Assembly (NCBI GenBank): GCA_041390365.1
Contig: JAWKQB010000001.1
Span: 1,116,001 to 1,180,000 of the forward strand
Length of the DNA: 64,000 nucleotides
Reading direction: 5' to 3'
Source of the DNA: Syntrophotaleaceae bacterium
GTDB lineage: Bacteria > Desulfobacterota > Desulfuromonadia > Desulfuromonadales > Syntrophotaleaceae
In this document: positions 55,473 to 64,000 of the stretch, one piece after another
Layout: each line of letters begins with the position of its first letter
Numbering within the stretch: the stretch's first letter is position 1
Notes under the pieces: model-generated
Databases searched by the model: none
What the model was told of the DNA's origin: nothing
What the model saw: only the letters and a program-made list of their open reading frames with translations
Position numbers and translations under genes: made by a program

Positions 55473-58400
55473 CTACCCGGTTTCCAGAATCTCCAGAATC
55501 CCTGTCATCGGAATCCCGGCCCAAGCGGGACGGTTATTGAGCTCGTATCCGAGTTCGTAGAGGGCTTTCTCAAGCAGAAAGCTGTTGAGGAGGCCGAGGA
55601 ATTCCTCCCGTTCAGGAGGTATCAGGGGTGAAGGCCCCAGCCGGTCGCGGTAGGCCTCCAGGAAAACCGAGCACACGCTCTCATGCCAGGCACGGAGCCA
55701 GGACTTCAGAAGCTGCAATTCTTCCGACCTTTCCCGGCCGGTCTGCTTCAGAATGGTCTGGAAGGCATAGTGGAATGACCGCAGCATGCCGGCGACATCA
55801 CGCAGCGGGGATCGTTTTAGACGCCGCTCCGTCAAGGGGCGGGCCGGTTCCCCCTCGAAATCGATAATGACGAAATCCTTTCCGGTAAACAGCACCTGGC
55901 CCAGATGGTAATCGCCGTGGATACGGATTTTCTGGGCCGAAAGTTTTTTTCCCAGAATCTTTTCAAACCGGCCGAGGATCAGGGGGTCACTGTCCAGGAC
56001 GAGTTTGGCGAGTTCCGCATCAGCCGCCGGCAGGGCGTCTATCTTCTGCCCCAGCAGTTGCAGATTTCTTCGTGCCAAACTGCGCATGGATTGATAGACG
56101 GATCTCTGATAAAGGGCGGAAAAATCTTCCGGGCGCCAGGCCGTATCGCGCTGATTGGAGGCCAGGGCCAAATGCATTTCCGCAGTTCGGACACCAAGCA
56201 GAGCGGTCATTTCCATATAGAAGGATCCCAGAAATTCCAGCCCTTTTTCCGGCAGCAGCCTTTCCTCCGTCTTGAGCAGCGGCAGCTCCGAGGGGTGGGC
56301 CAGGACCTGCTCGGAAAAATTGCCGAGAATGTCGAGGGTGAACTGCCAGGCGTCCCCCTGGTTGCTGGTGAAATCCTGCAGCAGCGCAATGGTCATCGGC
56401 TCTTCTCGCGGCGGACAGTACTCGATGGAACCGGCAAAGGTCGGGACATTCCGGAAATCCGTTTTTTCCGTCAAAAACCTGGTGATCTCCAGATCCGGAT
56501 TGACCCCCTTCTCGGGGCGTCGGAACAGTTTCAGGAAAAAATGCTCCCCATAGAGAATGGAGCTGTTGCTCTGCTCGGTTTTGAGTACCCGGGAGGACAG
56601 GGGGTCTTGTCTGAGATCGGCTGAGGAAAAGGCAGCGCGTCTGCGGCAAATCAACTCACCGGCCTCACCCTTGAGTTTTCTGCTGCCCGCAATCATCTTC
56701 AACAGTGCCTCGCGAACCTCCTCCTGGTAGAGGGCATCGAGGAGAGATCCGGGCTCCTCTCCCACCTGCAAGGCTCCTATTCGGGCATAGGGGAATTCGG
56801 TAAACAGATTGCGGACCGAAGCGTCCCGCGCCCAGGCCAGCGGAAGCAGGTAGAATTCCGGAGTTCCTTCGGTGTAATTCACCCGGAACAGTACCAGCCG
56901 CGGCGACAGACCGGTCTTGAACAGGGGAATCGAATCGAGCAGCGTCACTTTGCTGATCATTCGCGCCTTGCTGCGAAACCACCGGCAGCCGGGCAGCCAG
57001 GCTGCAAGGAGCTCTTCGAAACGCTCACGGATTTTGCCCTTGAAGACGGCCGTCCAGTTCTGATCGCCGCGGACGCTCAATCGCGGCAACTCCTTTGTCG
57101 CTGTCTCGGTTTCCGGCTCCTTCTGCAGGGAAAACCAGTAATAGTCGAATATGCCCAAGGTCAGGACATAAGGCGATTCTCGGATGATCGGAAAACGGTT
57201 GTGGCTGAAAACCTCCACGGGCAGCATCCCGGCACAGTTCGAGAGATTGAGCCTGACCACCTGGGAAAAACGGGAGAGGTTGGCCACGACCAGCACCGTT
57301 TCATCCTCATAACGGCGGAGAAAAGTCAGAACCTTCGGATTGTCGGAATTGACGATTTCCAGCTCGCCCAGCCCGAAGGCCTTGAACCGGCGGCGCATGG
57401 CGATGACCCGGCGCATCCACCAGAGCAGGGAGGAGGGATTGTGCAGCTGATTTTCCACGTTGACGGACTGAAAGTGGTACTCCGGTTCGATGATGACCGG
57501 CAGATAGAGTTTGTGCGGGCTCACCGTGGAAAAACCGGCATTGCGGTCGGGGCTCCACTGCATGGGGGTGCGGACGCCATCCCGGTCCCCCAGGTAGTAG
57601 TTGTCCCCCATGCCGATTTCGTCTCCGTAGTAGATGATGGGGGTCCCGGGCAGGGAAAAGAGCAGAAAGTTCATCAACTCCATGCGGCGCCGGTTGTTGC
57701 CGACCAGAGGCGCCAGCCGGCGCCGGATGCCGAGATTGATCCGGGCCCGCGGATCGCTGGCATAGACCCGGTACATGTAGTCCCGCTCCTCGTCGGTGAC
57801 CATTTCCAGGGTCAGTTCGTCATGGTTTCTCAGGAAGATCGCCCACTGGCAACCCACAGGAATCGCGGGAGTCTGGTCGAGAATGTCGATAAGGGGGAAA
57901 CGGTCCTCCATGTGCAGGGCCATGAACATGCGGGGCATGATCGGAAAATGAAAAGCCATGTGGCATTCATTCCCCTCACCGAAATAGGCGACGGCGTCCT
58001 CGGGCCACTGGTTGGCTTCCGCGAGCAGCATCCGGTCGCGGAATTTGCTGTCCAAGTGGCTTCTGAGCTTTTTCAGAAAGGCATGGGTTTCGGGCAGGTT
58101 TTCGCAATTGGTCCCCTCGCGCTCGAAAAGGTAGGGGACGGCATCGAGACGGACTCCGTCCACCCCCATTTCGAACCAGAAATCGACCAGGCGAAGCATC
58201 TCTTCTTGAACCGAGGGATTGTCGAAGTTCAGATCCGGCTGATGGAAATAGAAGCGATGCCAATAGTAGGCCTTGGCCACAGGGTCCCAGCTCCAGTTGG
58301 ACGACTCGAAATCCTGGAAAATGATGCGGGCATCCCGGTATTTTTCCGGGGTATCGCTCCAGACGTAGTAATTCCGGTGAACGGTTCCCGGCCGGGCATG

Positions 58401-58772
58401 GCGGGCCCGCTGAAACCAGGGGTGCTGATCGGAGGTATGATTGAGTACCAGTTCGGTGATGACCCGGATTCCCCTTTTATGGGCAGCCTTGAGGAAGTTT
58501 CGAAAATCCGCGATGGTGTTGTAGTCGGGGTGGACCCGGCGATAGTCGGCAATATCGTAGCCGTCGTCCCGCAAAGGTGAGGGATAGAAGGGCAGCAGCC
58601 AGACGGCGGTGATACCGAGATCCCGCAGATAATCCATTTTCTGGATCAACCCGCGGAAATCTCCTATGCCGTTGCCGTCCGAGTCGTAAAAGGCCTTGAT
58701 GTGCAGCTGGTATATGATCGCTTCCCGATACCAGGCGGTTTGCCCCTGGCCGGTCTGGTTGATGCCGGGCAT
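55473..58772 (-). CDS. treS: Trehalose synthase-maltokinase fusion (TreS-Mak)
   Basis: The 1099-residue product is bifunctional. The N-terminal TreS part (1-550) is a GH13 isomerase of trehalose and maltose with Asp in GVRLDAVPYLF, Glu in LLAEANQWPED and Asp in LRNHDELTLEM. The C-terminal half is a maltokinase with the phosphotransfer motif HGDYHLGQVLF and IDFEGEPARP, which makes maltose-1-phosphate. ATG 58772 (AAGGAG 7 nt upstream) is preferred to 58790. It is 44 bp downstream of glgE, whose substrate it produces. Confidence 0.95.
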   Translation of the reverse strand: MPGINQTGQGQTAWYREAIIYQLHIKAFYDSDGNGIGDFRGLIQKMDYLRDLGITAVWLLPFYPSPLRDDGYDIADYRRVHPDYNTIADFRNFLKAAHKRGIRVITELVLNHTSDQHPWFQRARHARPGTVHRNYYVWSDTPEKYRDARIIFQDFESSNWSWDPVAKAYYWHRFYFHQPDLNFDNPSVQEEMLRLVDFWFEMGVDGVRLDAVPYLFEREGTNCENLPETHAFLKKLRSHLDSKFRDRMLLAEANQWPEDAVAYFGEGNECHMAFHFPIMPRMFMALHMEDRFPLIDILDQTPAIPVGCQWAIFLRNHDELTLEMVTDEERDYMYRVYASDPRARINLGIRRRLAPLVGNNRRRMELMNFLLFSLPGTPIIYYGDEIGMGDNYYLGDRDGVRTPMQWSPDRNAGFSTVSPHKLYLPVIIEPEYHFQSVNVENQLHNPSSLLWWMRRVIAMRRRFKAFGLGELEIVNSDNPKVLTFLRRYEDETVLVVANLSRFSQVVRLNLSNCAGMLPVEVFSHNRFPIIRESPYVLTLGIFDYYWFSLQKEPETETATKELPRLSVRGDQNWTAVFKGKIRERFEELLAAWLPGCRWFRSKARMISKVTLLDSIPLFKTGLSPRLVLFRVNYTEGTPEFYLLPLAWARDASVRNLFTEFPYARIGALQVGEEPGSLLDALYQEEVREALLKMIAGSRKLKGEAGELICRRRAAFSSADLRQDPLSSRVLKTEQSNSSILYGEHFFLKLFRRPEKGVNPDLEITRFLTEKTDFRNVPTFAGSIEYCPPREEPMTIALLQDFTSNQGDAWQFTLDILGNFSEQVLAHPSELPLLKTEERLLPEKGLEFLGSFYMEMTALLGVRTAEMHLALASNQRDTAWRPEDFSALYQRSVYQSMRSLARRNLQLLGQKIDALPAADAELAKLVLDSDPLILGRFEKILGKKLSAQKIRIHGDYHLGQVLFTGKDFVIIDFEGEPARPLTERRLKRSPLRDVAGMLRSFHYAFQTILKQTGRERSEELQLLKSWLRAWHESVCSVFLEAYRDRLGPSPLIPPEREEFLGLLNSFLLEKALYELGYELNNRPAWAGIPMTGILEILETG

Positions 58773-58816
58773 TTCTGATCTCCTTGTCATTTCCCTCCAT
58801 GAATATGACGGCGAAA

Positions 58817-60847
58817 CTACATGAAATAATCGAAATTCTGTTCCCGCCTGAGTCGCGGATACAGTCGACAGACACGGGCCGGAAGATCCTGGGGATCGAG
58901 CTCCACTTGATTCCAGGCGGTGTGCCAGATGTTCTTGCTTTCCGAAAGCAGGTCATCCACGAGGAAGGGATGCCCCTCTTCGATCCCCAGGGCGTTCACC
59001 GGGACACGGACACTTCCCGATTGAGAATTGAAAGGATCCATGTTGACCATGGTCAGGATATGATTGCCGCTGGTCCGGTCGCTCTTCAGATAGCAGATGA
59101 TATTGTCGTTGTCCGACTCGCAGAAATGCAGGTTCCAGGTGCTATGAAACACCGGGTTCTGGCGACGGATGGCATTCAGCCGGGCAATCAGGTCCCGCAG
59201 GTGTTCGGGGTCGTCCCAGTTCCAACGCCTGATCTGGTACTTCTCGGAATCGAGATATTCTTCCCTGCCCGGCAGGGCTGAATTGACGAACAGTTCGAAG
59301 GGCGGGCCGTAGATTCCATAACTGGCGGAGAGAGTCGCGGCCAGAATCAGCCGGATGACAAAAGCCGGCTTGCCGCCGTACTGGAGGATCTCCGGCAGGA
59401 TGTCCGGTGTATTCGGCCAGAAATTCGGGCGGAAGAATTCCCTCACCGGAGAACTGCTCAGTTCCCGCAGGTACTGTTCCAGCTCCCAACGGGTATTGCG
59501 CCAGGAGAAGTAGGTGTAGGACTGGCTGAAGCCGAGTTTGGCGAGGCGATACATCACCTTGGGCCGGGTGAAAGCCTCGGAAAGGAAGATCGTCTCGGGA
59601 TGCTCCTGTCTGATCTCACGGATGAGATATTCCCAGAAGGCAAAGGGCTTGGTATGGGGGTTGTCGACCCGGAAAATGGAGACCCCCTGGTCGATCCAGA
59701 ATTCCACCACCTGCTTCAGCTCTTCCCAGAGGGAGCGCCAGTGGTCGGTTTCGAAATCGAAGGGGACAATGTCCTCGTACTTTTTCGGCGGATTTTCAGC
59801 GAACTGGACGGTTCCGTCCGGCCGCCAGCGAAACCACTCGGGATGTTCCTTCACAAAGGGGTGGTCCGGAGAACACTGAAAGGCCACATCCAGCGCCACC
59901 TCAATATCGAATTCCCTGGCTTTTTCGAGAAAATGCAAAAATTCTGCGAGGGTGCCCAGATGAGGGTGGATGTGCCGGTGCCCCCCCTCTTCCGCTCCGA
60001 TGGCCCAGGGGCAGCCGGGATCGGTCTCGCCGGCCTCGGTCGCATTGTTTTTCCCTTTACGGCGCGTCCTGCCTATCGGGTGAATGGGAGGAAAATAGAT
60101 CACGTCGAAGCCCATACGGGCGATCTCGGGCAAAAGTTTTTCACAATCGGCGAAAGTGCCGTGAGTCCGTTGGTCCACCCCGCAGGATCGGGGGAACAGT
60201 TCGTACCAGCTGCTGAAAAGGGCACGGGTCCGCTCCACGACCACCTTCAGTTCGTTGGAATGGAAACTGGCCAGTTCCGGGTCGTAATAGATATCCATCA
60301 AGCCCGCCAATTCCTCATTTTTTGTCAGGGCCAGGGCATGGCTCTGGTCGGCGGCATCGGCCAGAGTATCCGCCAGTTTGGCCAGCCTTTGACGATCGGC
60401 TTCGCCGGCCCGATGCACGGCATGCCGGATCAGTTCGATACCCATCAGCAGATCGGCCGTCAGATCCTGCCCGGCCTGATATTTCTTTTCCAGGTCCTTT
60501 TTCCAGGTCCGGAAATGATCCACATATCCCTCGACGGTATATCGGCAGATGCCGATTTCACGAGGGATGAAGGAGGCCTGCCAGCGGTCGTTGCCAATTG
60601 GCGTCATCGGCACCTTGTGCCACTGATACTCCCTCTCATCACGAAACAGCAGCAGCGCCCTGACCTCGTCGTGTCCATCGCTGAATATGTCGGCTTCGAC
60701 CAGGACCGGCTCCCCCGGCACCCGTTTGATCGGGAACCGCCCGCAATCGACCTGGGGGGTCAGGTTTTCAATGACGACTCTCCTCTTCCCTTCTTCCAGC
60801 AGATCCCTCCCCTTTCGATCCGATAACCCGTTTTCCTTGACGACCAT
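58817..60847 (-). CDS. glgE: Alpha-1,4-glucan:maltose-1-phosphate maltosyltransferase (GlgE)
   Basis: This 676-residue GH13_3 enzyme extends alpha-1,4-glucan with maltosyl units from maltose-1-phosphate. The N-terminal beta domain is followed by a helical insert (about 120-215). The catalytic domain has FPPIHPIGRTRRKGKNN, the nucleophile Asp in IFRVDNPHTKP and the Glu in FLSEAFTRP. ATG 60847 (MVVKENGLSD) with GGGGG upstream matches family length; the longer frame is rejected. It heads the leftward glgE-treS-treZ-treY operon. Confidence 0.96.
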   Translation of the reverse strand: MVVKENGLSDRKGRDLLEEGKRRVVIENLTPQVDCGRFPIKRVPGEPVLVEADIFSDGHDEVRALLLFRDEREYQWHKVPMTPIGNDRWQASFIPREIGICRYTVEGYVDHFRTWKKDLEKKYQAGQDLTADLLMGIELIRHAVHRAGEADRQRLAKLADTLADAADQSHALALTKNEELAGLMDIYYDPELASFHSNELKVVVERTRALFSSWYELFPRSCGVDQRTHGTFADCEKLLPEIARMGFDVIYFPPIHPIGRTRRKGKNNATEAGETDPGCPWAIGAEEGGHRHIHPHLGTLAEFLHFLEKAREFDIEVALDVAFQCSPDHPFVKEHPEWFRWRPDGTVQFAENPPKKYEDIVPFDFETDHWRSLWEELKQVVEFWIDQGVSIFRVDNPHTKPFAFWEYLIREIRQEHPETIFLSEAFTRPKVMYRLAKLGFSQSYTYFSWRNTRWELEQYLRELSSSPVREFFRPNFWPNTPDILPEILQYGGKPAFVIRLILAATLSASYGIYGPPFELFVNSALPGREEYLDSEKYQIRRWNWDDPEHLRDLIARLNAIRRQNPVFHSTWNLHFCESDNDNIICYLKSDRTSGNHILTMVNMDPFNSQSGSVRVPVNALGIEEGHPFLVDDLLSESKNIWHTAWNQVELDPQDLPARVCRLYPRLRREQNFDYFM

Positions 60848-61046
60848 GAAAGCCCCCTTTGAATTGGAATTCTCAGGTTCTACTGAATATACTATCGAAT
60901 TTTCGGGAAATTTTTCCTCGCAATGGTGGGTCCAGGGGTCTGCGGCGAGTGGAAATTTACGGGGAAACCGATATCTTCTATTAACAATTCTTTTTTTGCG
61001 GACCCTGCTCCCGGGCGGGAAAAACCCTTTTAAAAGGAGATCTGAA

Positions 61047-61313
61047 ATGGTCAACGGCAAACAGGTCATCATCGGTGTTTATCTCAAGGACCGACAGAAG
61101 GAAGCGACCGAAGTGCAGAAATATCTGACGGATTACGGCTGCTACATCGCTGCCAGGATCGGACTGCATGAGGTCACAGGGAATTTCTGCGCGGGGTATG
61201 GACTCCTTCTGCTGCATATGTTCGGAGAGGAGAAATTTGCCAATGAACTGGTCGGGGTCCTAAATGCGATCCAGGGGGTAGAGGCGAAAAAACTGGTGTT
61301 CGGGGCGGAGTAG
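61047..61313 (+). CDS. TM1266-like iron-only hydrogenase system regulator
   Basis: This 88-residue ACT-like protein resembles the TM1266 family, annotated as putative regulator of iron-only hydrogenase systems: VIIGVYLKDRQKEATEVQKYLTDYG, then AARIGLHE, and a C-terminal LNAIQGVEAKKL strand-helix. The ligand and mechanism are unknown. AAAAGGAG precedes ATG 61047. Family members usually sit within hyd gene clusters; here it is about 50 kb from hydEGF, divergent from glgE. Confidence 0.75.
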   Translation: MVNGKQVIIGVYLKDRQKEATEVQKYLTDYGCYIAARIGLHEVTGNFCAGYGLLLLHMFGEEKFANELVGVLNAIQGVEAKKLVFGAE

Positions 61314-61405
61314 ATGCCTCTGCCCGGCCCCTTCTCTTCCTGACGATATTCTGCGCTCGCAACCTGTTGCTACCCGCATCCTGGCCGCCGTCCTGCCTGG
61401 TTTCC

Positions 61406-61432
61406 AGCCGGTTGGATTCGCGTTAACCGGCT
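61406..61432. repeat. 8-bp inverted repeat upstream of otsB
   Basis: AGCCGGTT and AACCGGCT form a perfect dyad with an 11-nt loop. No T tract follows, so it may be an operator for otsB or a weak transcript end of the TM1266-like gene. Confidence 0.45.
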
Positions 61433-61496
61433 GTTAAACTTGTTGGACATGCAATTTAAAGGGCAATGGTTCAGAAAGGATCTGAAGGAGGAAGTC

Positions 61497-62297
61497 ATGA
61501 CAGCACGTGCTTCAACGGACGAGCTCCCTTTGGCTCTGGAACATATCAAGCAGATGGGAGAACGGGTCAGGGGGCGACAGGCCGTGGTGTTTATCGACTA
61601 CGACGGGACATTGACCCCGATTGTGGAAAACCCGGAAGAGGCGAGAATTTCCGGGGAAATGCGCCAGGCCTTGCGGGATCTGAGTGAAAAATGCACTGTC
61701 GGGATCGTCAGCGGCAGGGATCTTCCCGATGTCAAGCATCAGGTGGGGATCGGGAATCTGATCTATGCCGGCAGTCACGGCTTCGATATTTCAAGCAGCG
61801 ACGGCAACATGAACTATCAGCAGGGACTCGAGTATCTGCCCGACCTGGACCGGGCCGAGCAATCCCTGCGCGATCGTCTGCAGGGGATTGCCGGGTGCCA
61901 GGTCGAACGCAAGCGCTTTGCCATTGCCGTTCACTTTCGGCGGGCGGCCGACATCCACATCGCTGAAATCGAGGCGCGGGTGGATGAAGTGCTCGAGGCT
62001 CACCCCAATCTTCGCAAGACCGGGGGGAAAAAAATCTTCGAACTGCGCCCGAATATCGAATGGGACAAAGGCAGGGCTCTCTCCTGGATCATGCGGAAAC
62101 TCGACCTCGACGGGGATGATGTCGTCCCTTTCTACATCGGCGACGATCTGACGGATGAAGATGCCTTTCGGGAACTGCAGGATCGCGGTATCACCATTCT
62201 GGTGCGGGACGAACCCCGGACCTCCAATGCCCAGTATGTCATCGACAATACCGAGGAGGTCCGACAGTTACTGCATATGCTGGGGACCTTTCTTTGA
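61497..62297 (+). CDS. otsB: Trehalose-6-phosphate phosphatase
   Basis: This 266-residue HAD phosphatase has DxD at Asp34/Asp36 in FIDYDGTLTP, the SGRD loop (IVSGRDLPDV), the AGSHG substrate motif and the final GDDLTDEDAF. It dephosphorylates trehalose-6-phosphate. ATG 61497 follows AAGGAGG. The synthase OtsA is not in the window, so its substrate must come from a gene elsewhere. It is about 0.65 kb from glgE on the opposite strand. Confidence 0.95.
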   Translation: MTARASTDELPLALEHIKQMGERVRGRQAVVFIDYDGTLTPIVENPEEARISGEMRQALRDLSEKCTVGIVSGRDLPDVKHQVGIGNLIYAGSHGFDISSSDGNMNYQQGLEYLPDLDRAEQSLRDRLQGIAGCQVERKRFAIAVHFRRAADIHIAEIEARVDEVLEAHPNLRKTGGKKIFELRPNIEWDKGRALSWIMRKLDLDGDDVVPFYIGDDLTDEDAFRELQDRGITILVRDEPRTSNAQYVIDNTEEVRQLLHMLGTFL

Positions 62298-62432
62298 CGA
62301 TCTCCGGGCGGATCCGGGAAAGACTTGCGCGGCATCGGAAAAGGTTCACAATCGACGGGGCAAAGTCGCCGAAATTGTTAATTTTAATGCCGAAAAGACC
62401 TGGCCGGATCATCGTGGAAAGGAAGGGCTGAT

Positions 62433-64000
62433 TTGAAAGAGGAGAACGCGGAGGGACATCGCAGGCCGAAAAAGGGTGGGGATTCCAGGGAACACTGGTG
62501 GGCTCTGGACGCCGGCGACGTCATGGCGCGTCTGGAGAGCAGCCTCGGGGGATTGACCCCCGAAGAGGCCGTAGCCCGGTTGGAGCGTTTCGGCCCCAAT
62601 CGTCTGCCCCCTCCCCCCCGGAAAGGCCCCATCATTCGTTTTCTTCTGCATTTTCATAATCTTCTGATCTATGTCCTGCTCGTTTCCGCGGTGGTCACTT
62701 TTTTGCTCGGAGACTGGTTCGACGCCCTGGTCATCCTGGGCGTCACCATCATCAACGCGTTGATCGGCTTCATTCAGGAGGGGAAGGCCGAGAAAGCGGT
62801 GGACGCCATCCGCAACATACTGACCCAGGAGGCGACCGTCCTGCGGGGAGGGAAGCGTCAGATCGTTCCGGCCGAGGACCTGGTCCCGGGGGACGTCGTC
62901 CTGCTGATATCCGGTGACAAGGTCCCTGCCGACCTTCGCCTGTTGAAGACCCGGGACCTGCGCATCGAAGAGGCGGCGCTGACGGGAGAGTCGGTAACCG
63001 CCGAAAAAAGAACGGATCCGGTTGCCCCGAAGGCTCCCCTGGGGGATCGTTACGGCATGGCCTACTCGGGAACCCTGGTGGTTTACGGGCAGGCAACGGG
63101 CATCGTAACCTCCACCGGGGAAACAACGGAGCTGGGCAAGGTCAATGCCCTCCTCAGCGGTGTGCAGACCCTGACCACCCGGTTGACCGAGCAGATCAAC
63201 GAATTCAGTCAATGGCTGACCGTGGCCATCCTGGTATTGGCGGTCGCCACCCTTGTCTTCGGACTGGTGGTGAGGGACTATTCCTTCGGCGCCATCTTTC
63301 TCGCCAGCGTCGCTCTGGCGGTCGCGGCCATCCCCGAGGGACTTCCCGCGATCATCACCATCACCCTCGCTCTGGGGATGCAGCGCATGGCCCGGCGCAG
63401 CGCCATTATCCGCCGGCTCCCGGCCGTGGAGACCCTCGGTTCCGTCACCGTAATCTGCACCGACAAGACCGGTACCCTCACCCGCAATGAAATGACCGTG
63501 ACCACGGTCATCACCAGGGAAGGGACCTACGCCGTCGAAGGGGTCGGCTACGAACCTCGAGGCGATTTCAACCTCGACGGGCGCAAAATCGTTCCGGATG
63601 AAGACCCCCTTCTGACGGACATGGCCCGCGCCGCCCTGCTGTGCAACGAAGGGGTGTTGCGGCCCGCCGAGGAAGGCGGCTGGGAGACGCAGGGGGACCC
63701 GACCGATATCGCCCTGCTCACCCTGGCGGGGAAGGCAGGTCTCGATTTCAACAGAACCGGTCGGGAGTATCCCCGCCTCGACGTCATCCCCTTTGAATCG
63801 GATCACAAGTTCATGGCGACCCTGAACAGTGTCCCGAAGGGTGCCGGGGTCGTCTACCTCAAGGGGGCCCCGGAGAGAGTGCTGGAACGGTGCGACCGTC
63901 AGGCCGCGGCCGGCAGCGACCTTCCCCTCGACATCCCCTTCTGGCGGGAAAAGATTGAGGAGATCGCCCGGCGGGGGGAGCGAACCCTGGCCCTGGCCCG
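62433..64000 (+). CDS. P-type (P2, Ca2+-type) cation-transporting ATPase, 5' part
   Basis: The frame stays open to the window end; 522 residues are visible. The N-terminal cation-ATPase domain (WWALDAGDVMARLESSLGGL) and membrane pairs precede the actuator motif TGES (184-187). PEGLP in M4 (301-305) and the phosphorylation motif DKTGTLT with Asp344 follow. The PEGLP motif and layout suggest a P2A/P2B calcium- or Na/K-type pump rather than a heavy-metal ATPase. No ATG fits: TTG 62433, preceded by AAGGAAGGG, covers the conserved N-terminus. Confidence 0.92.
   Translation, partial: MKEENAEGHRRPKKGGDSREHWWALDAGDVMARLESSLGGLTPEEAVARLERFGPNRLPPPPRKGPIIRFLLHFHNLLIYVLLVSAVVTFLLGDWFDALVILGVTIINALIGFIQEGKAEKAVDAIRNILTQEATVLRGGKRQIVPAEDLVPGDVVLLISGDKVPADLRLLKTRDLRIEEAALTGESVTAEKRTDPVAPKAPLGDRYGMAYSGTLVVYGQATGIVTSTGETTELGKVNALLSGVQTLTTRLTEQINEFSQWLTVAILVLAVATLVFGLVVRDYSFGAIFLASVALAVAAIPEGLPAIITITLALGMQRMARRSAIIRRLPAVETLGSVTVICTDKTGTLTRNEMTVTTVITREGTYAVEGVGYEPRGDFNLDGRKIVPDEDPLLTDMARAALLCNEGVLRPAEEGGWETQGDPTDIALLTLAGKAGLDFNRTGREYPRLDVIPFESDHKFMATLNSVPKGAGVVYLKGAPERVLERCDRQAAAGSDLPLDIPFWREKIEEIARRGERTLALA

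Noticed and set aside
57201..58580. 459-codon rightward frame opposite treS
   Set aside because: Shadow of the GH13 coding sequence, without start signals or family similarity.

Overview
The window looks like chromosomal DNA of an anaerobic, iron/hydrogen-metabolising member of the Desulfobacterota, most likely order Desulfuromonadales (Desulfuromonas, Pelobacter or Geoalkalibacter-like). This is inferred from gene content: an Hnd-type [FeFe] hydrogenase with HydEGF maturases, an ORP/NifX/MinD metallocluster locus, DUF3014, a PEP-CTERM protein and a GlgE-type trehalose/glucan block. No rRNA, tRNA or CRISPR array was seen. Gene density is high and most DNA is GC-rich. The main exception is an AT-rich island at about 38.47-39.45 kb.

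Layout. 0-1.2 kb: the end of a dNTPase gene facing yhbY. 1.6-6.1 kb: hndABCD, an electron-bifurcating [FeFe] hydrogenase with its own promoter, leader hairpin and terminator. 6.3-11.5 kb: hydE, hydG, an aspartase-family gene and hydF, nearly or actually overlapping. 11.6-14.6 kb: two exported small proteins, then an orphan second HndC/NuoF paralogue with a 77-residue partner. 14.7-17.3 kb: a GH17-GT2 glucan synthase. 17.4-25.9 kb: ferritin, a DUF3014 protein, a MazG-like/RelE-like pair, nitroreductase, TM2 protein, thioesterase, acyl-CoA synthetase, lepA and lepB.

25.9-33.6 kb: a pyrimidine operon (pyrR, pyrB, pyrC, carA, carB) preceded by a promoter, a PyrR-binding hairpin and an intrinsic terminator, so PyrR attenuation can be read from the sequence. 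greA, a DUF1858 protein and recG follow. 36.6-38.5 kb is accessory DNA: a perfect 20-bp direct repeat brackets a ribbon-helix-helix gene with 10-bp operator iterons, an unknown gene and a 65-nt hairpin. Then comes a PEP-CTERM gene behind a textbook sigma-54 promoter.

39.4-48.9 kb: eleven leftward genes form what looks like one extended ORP-type metallocluster operon (two NifX-like proteins, an IscU-like scaffold, a DUF5320 protein, a zinc-ribbon protein, two ferredoxin-MinD ATPases, an MBL-fold protein, a radical SAM protein, a CDF transporter fused to a NifX-like domain, and ModD). It is divergent from a sigma-54 activator whose promoter-proximal region holds paired operator-like sites. 49-62.3 kb: small membrane proteins and the leftward glgE, treS-maltokinase, treZ, treY block. 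Together these can cycle carbon between alpha-glucan, trehalose, maltose and maltose-1-phosphate. Rightward are a TM1266-like hydrogenase-associated regulator, otsB and a P-type cation ATPase cut off by the window end.

The strongest candidates for undescribed biology are the extended ORP/CDF-NifX/ModD operon, the MazG-like plus zinc-knuckle RelE pair, and the direct-repeat/RHH iteron island.
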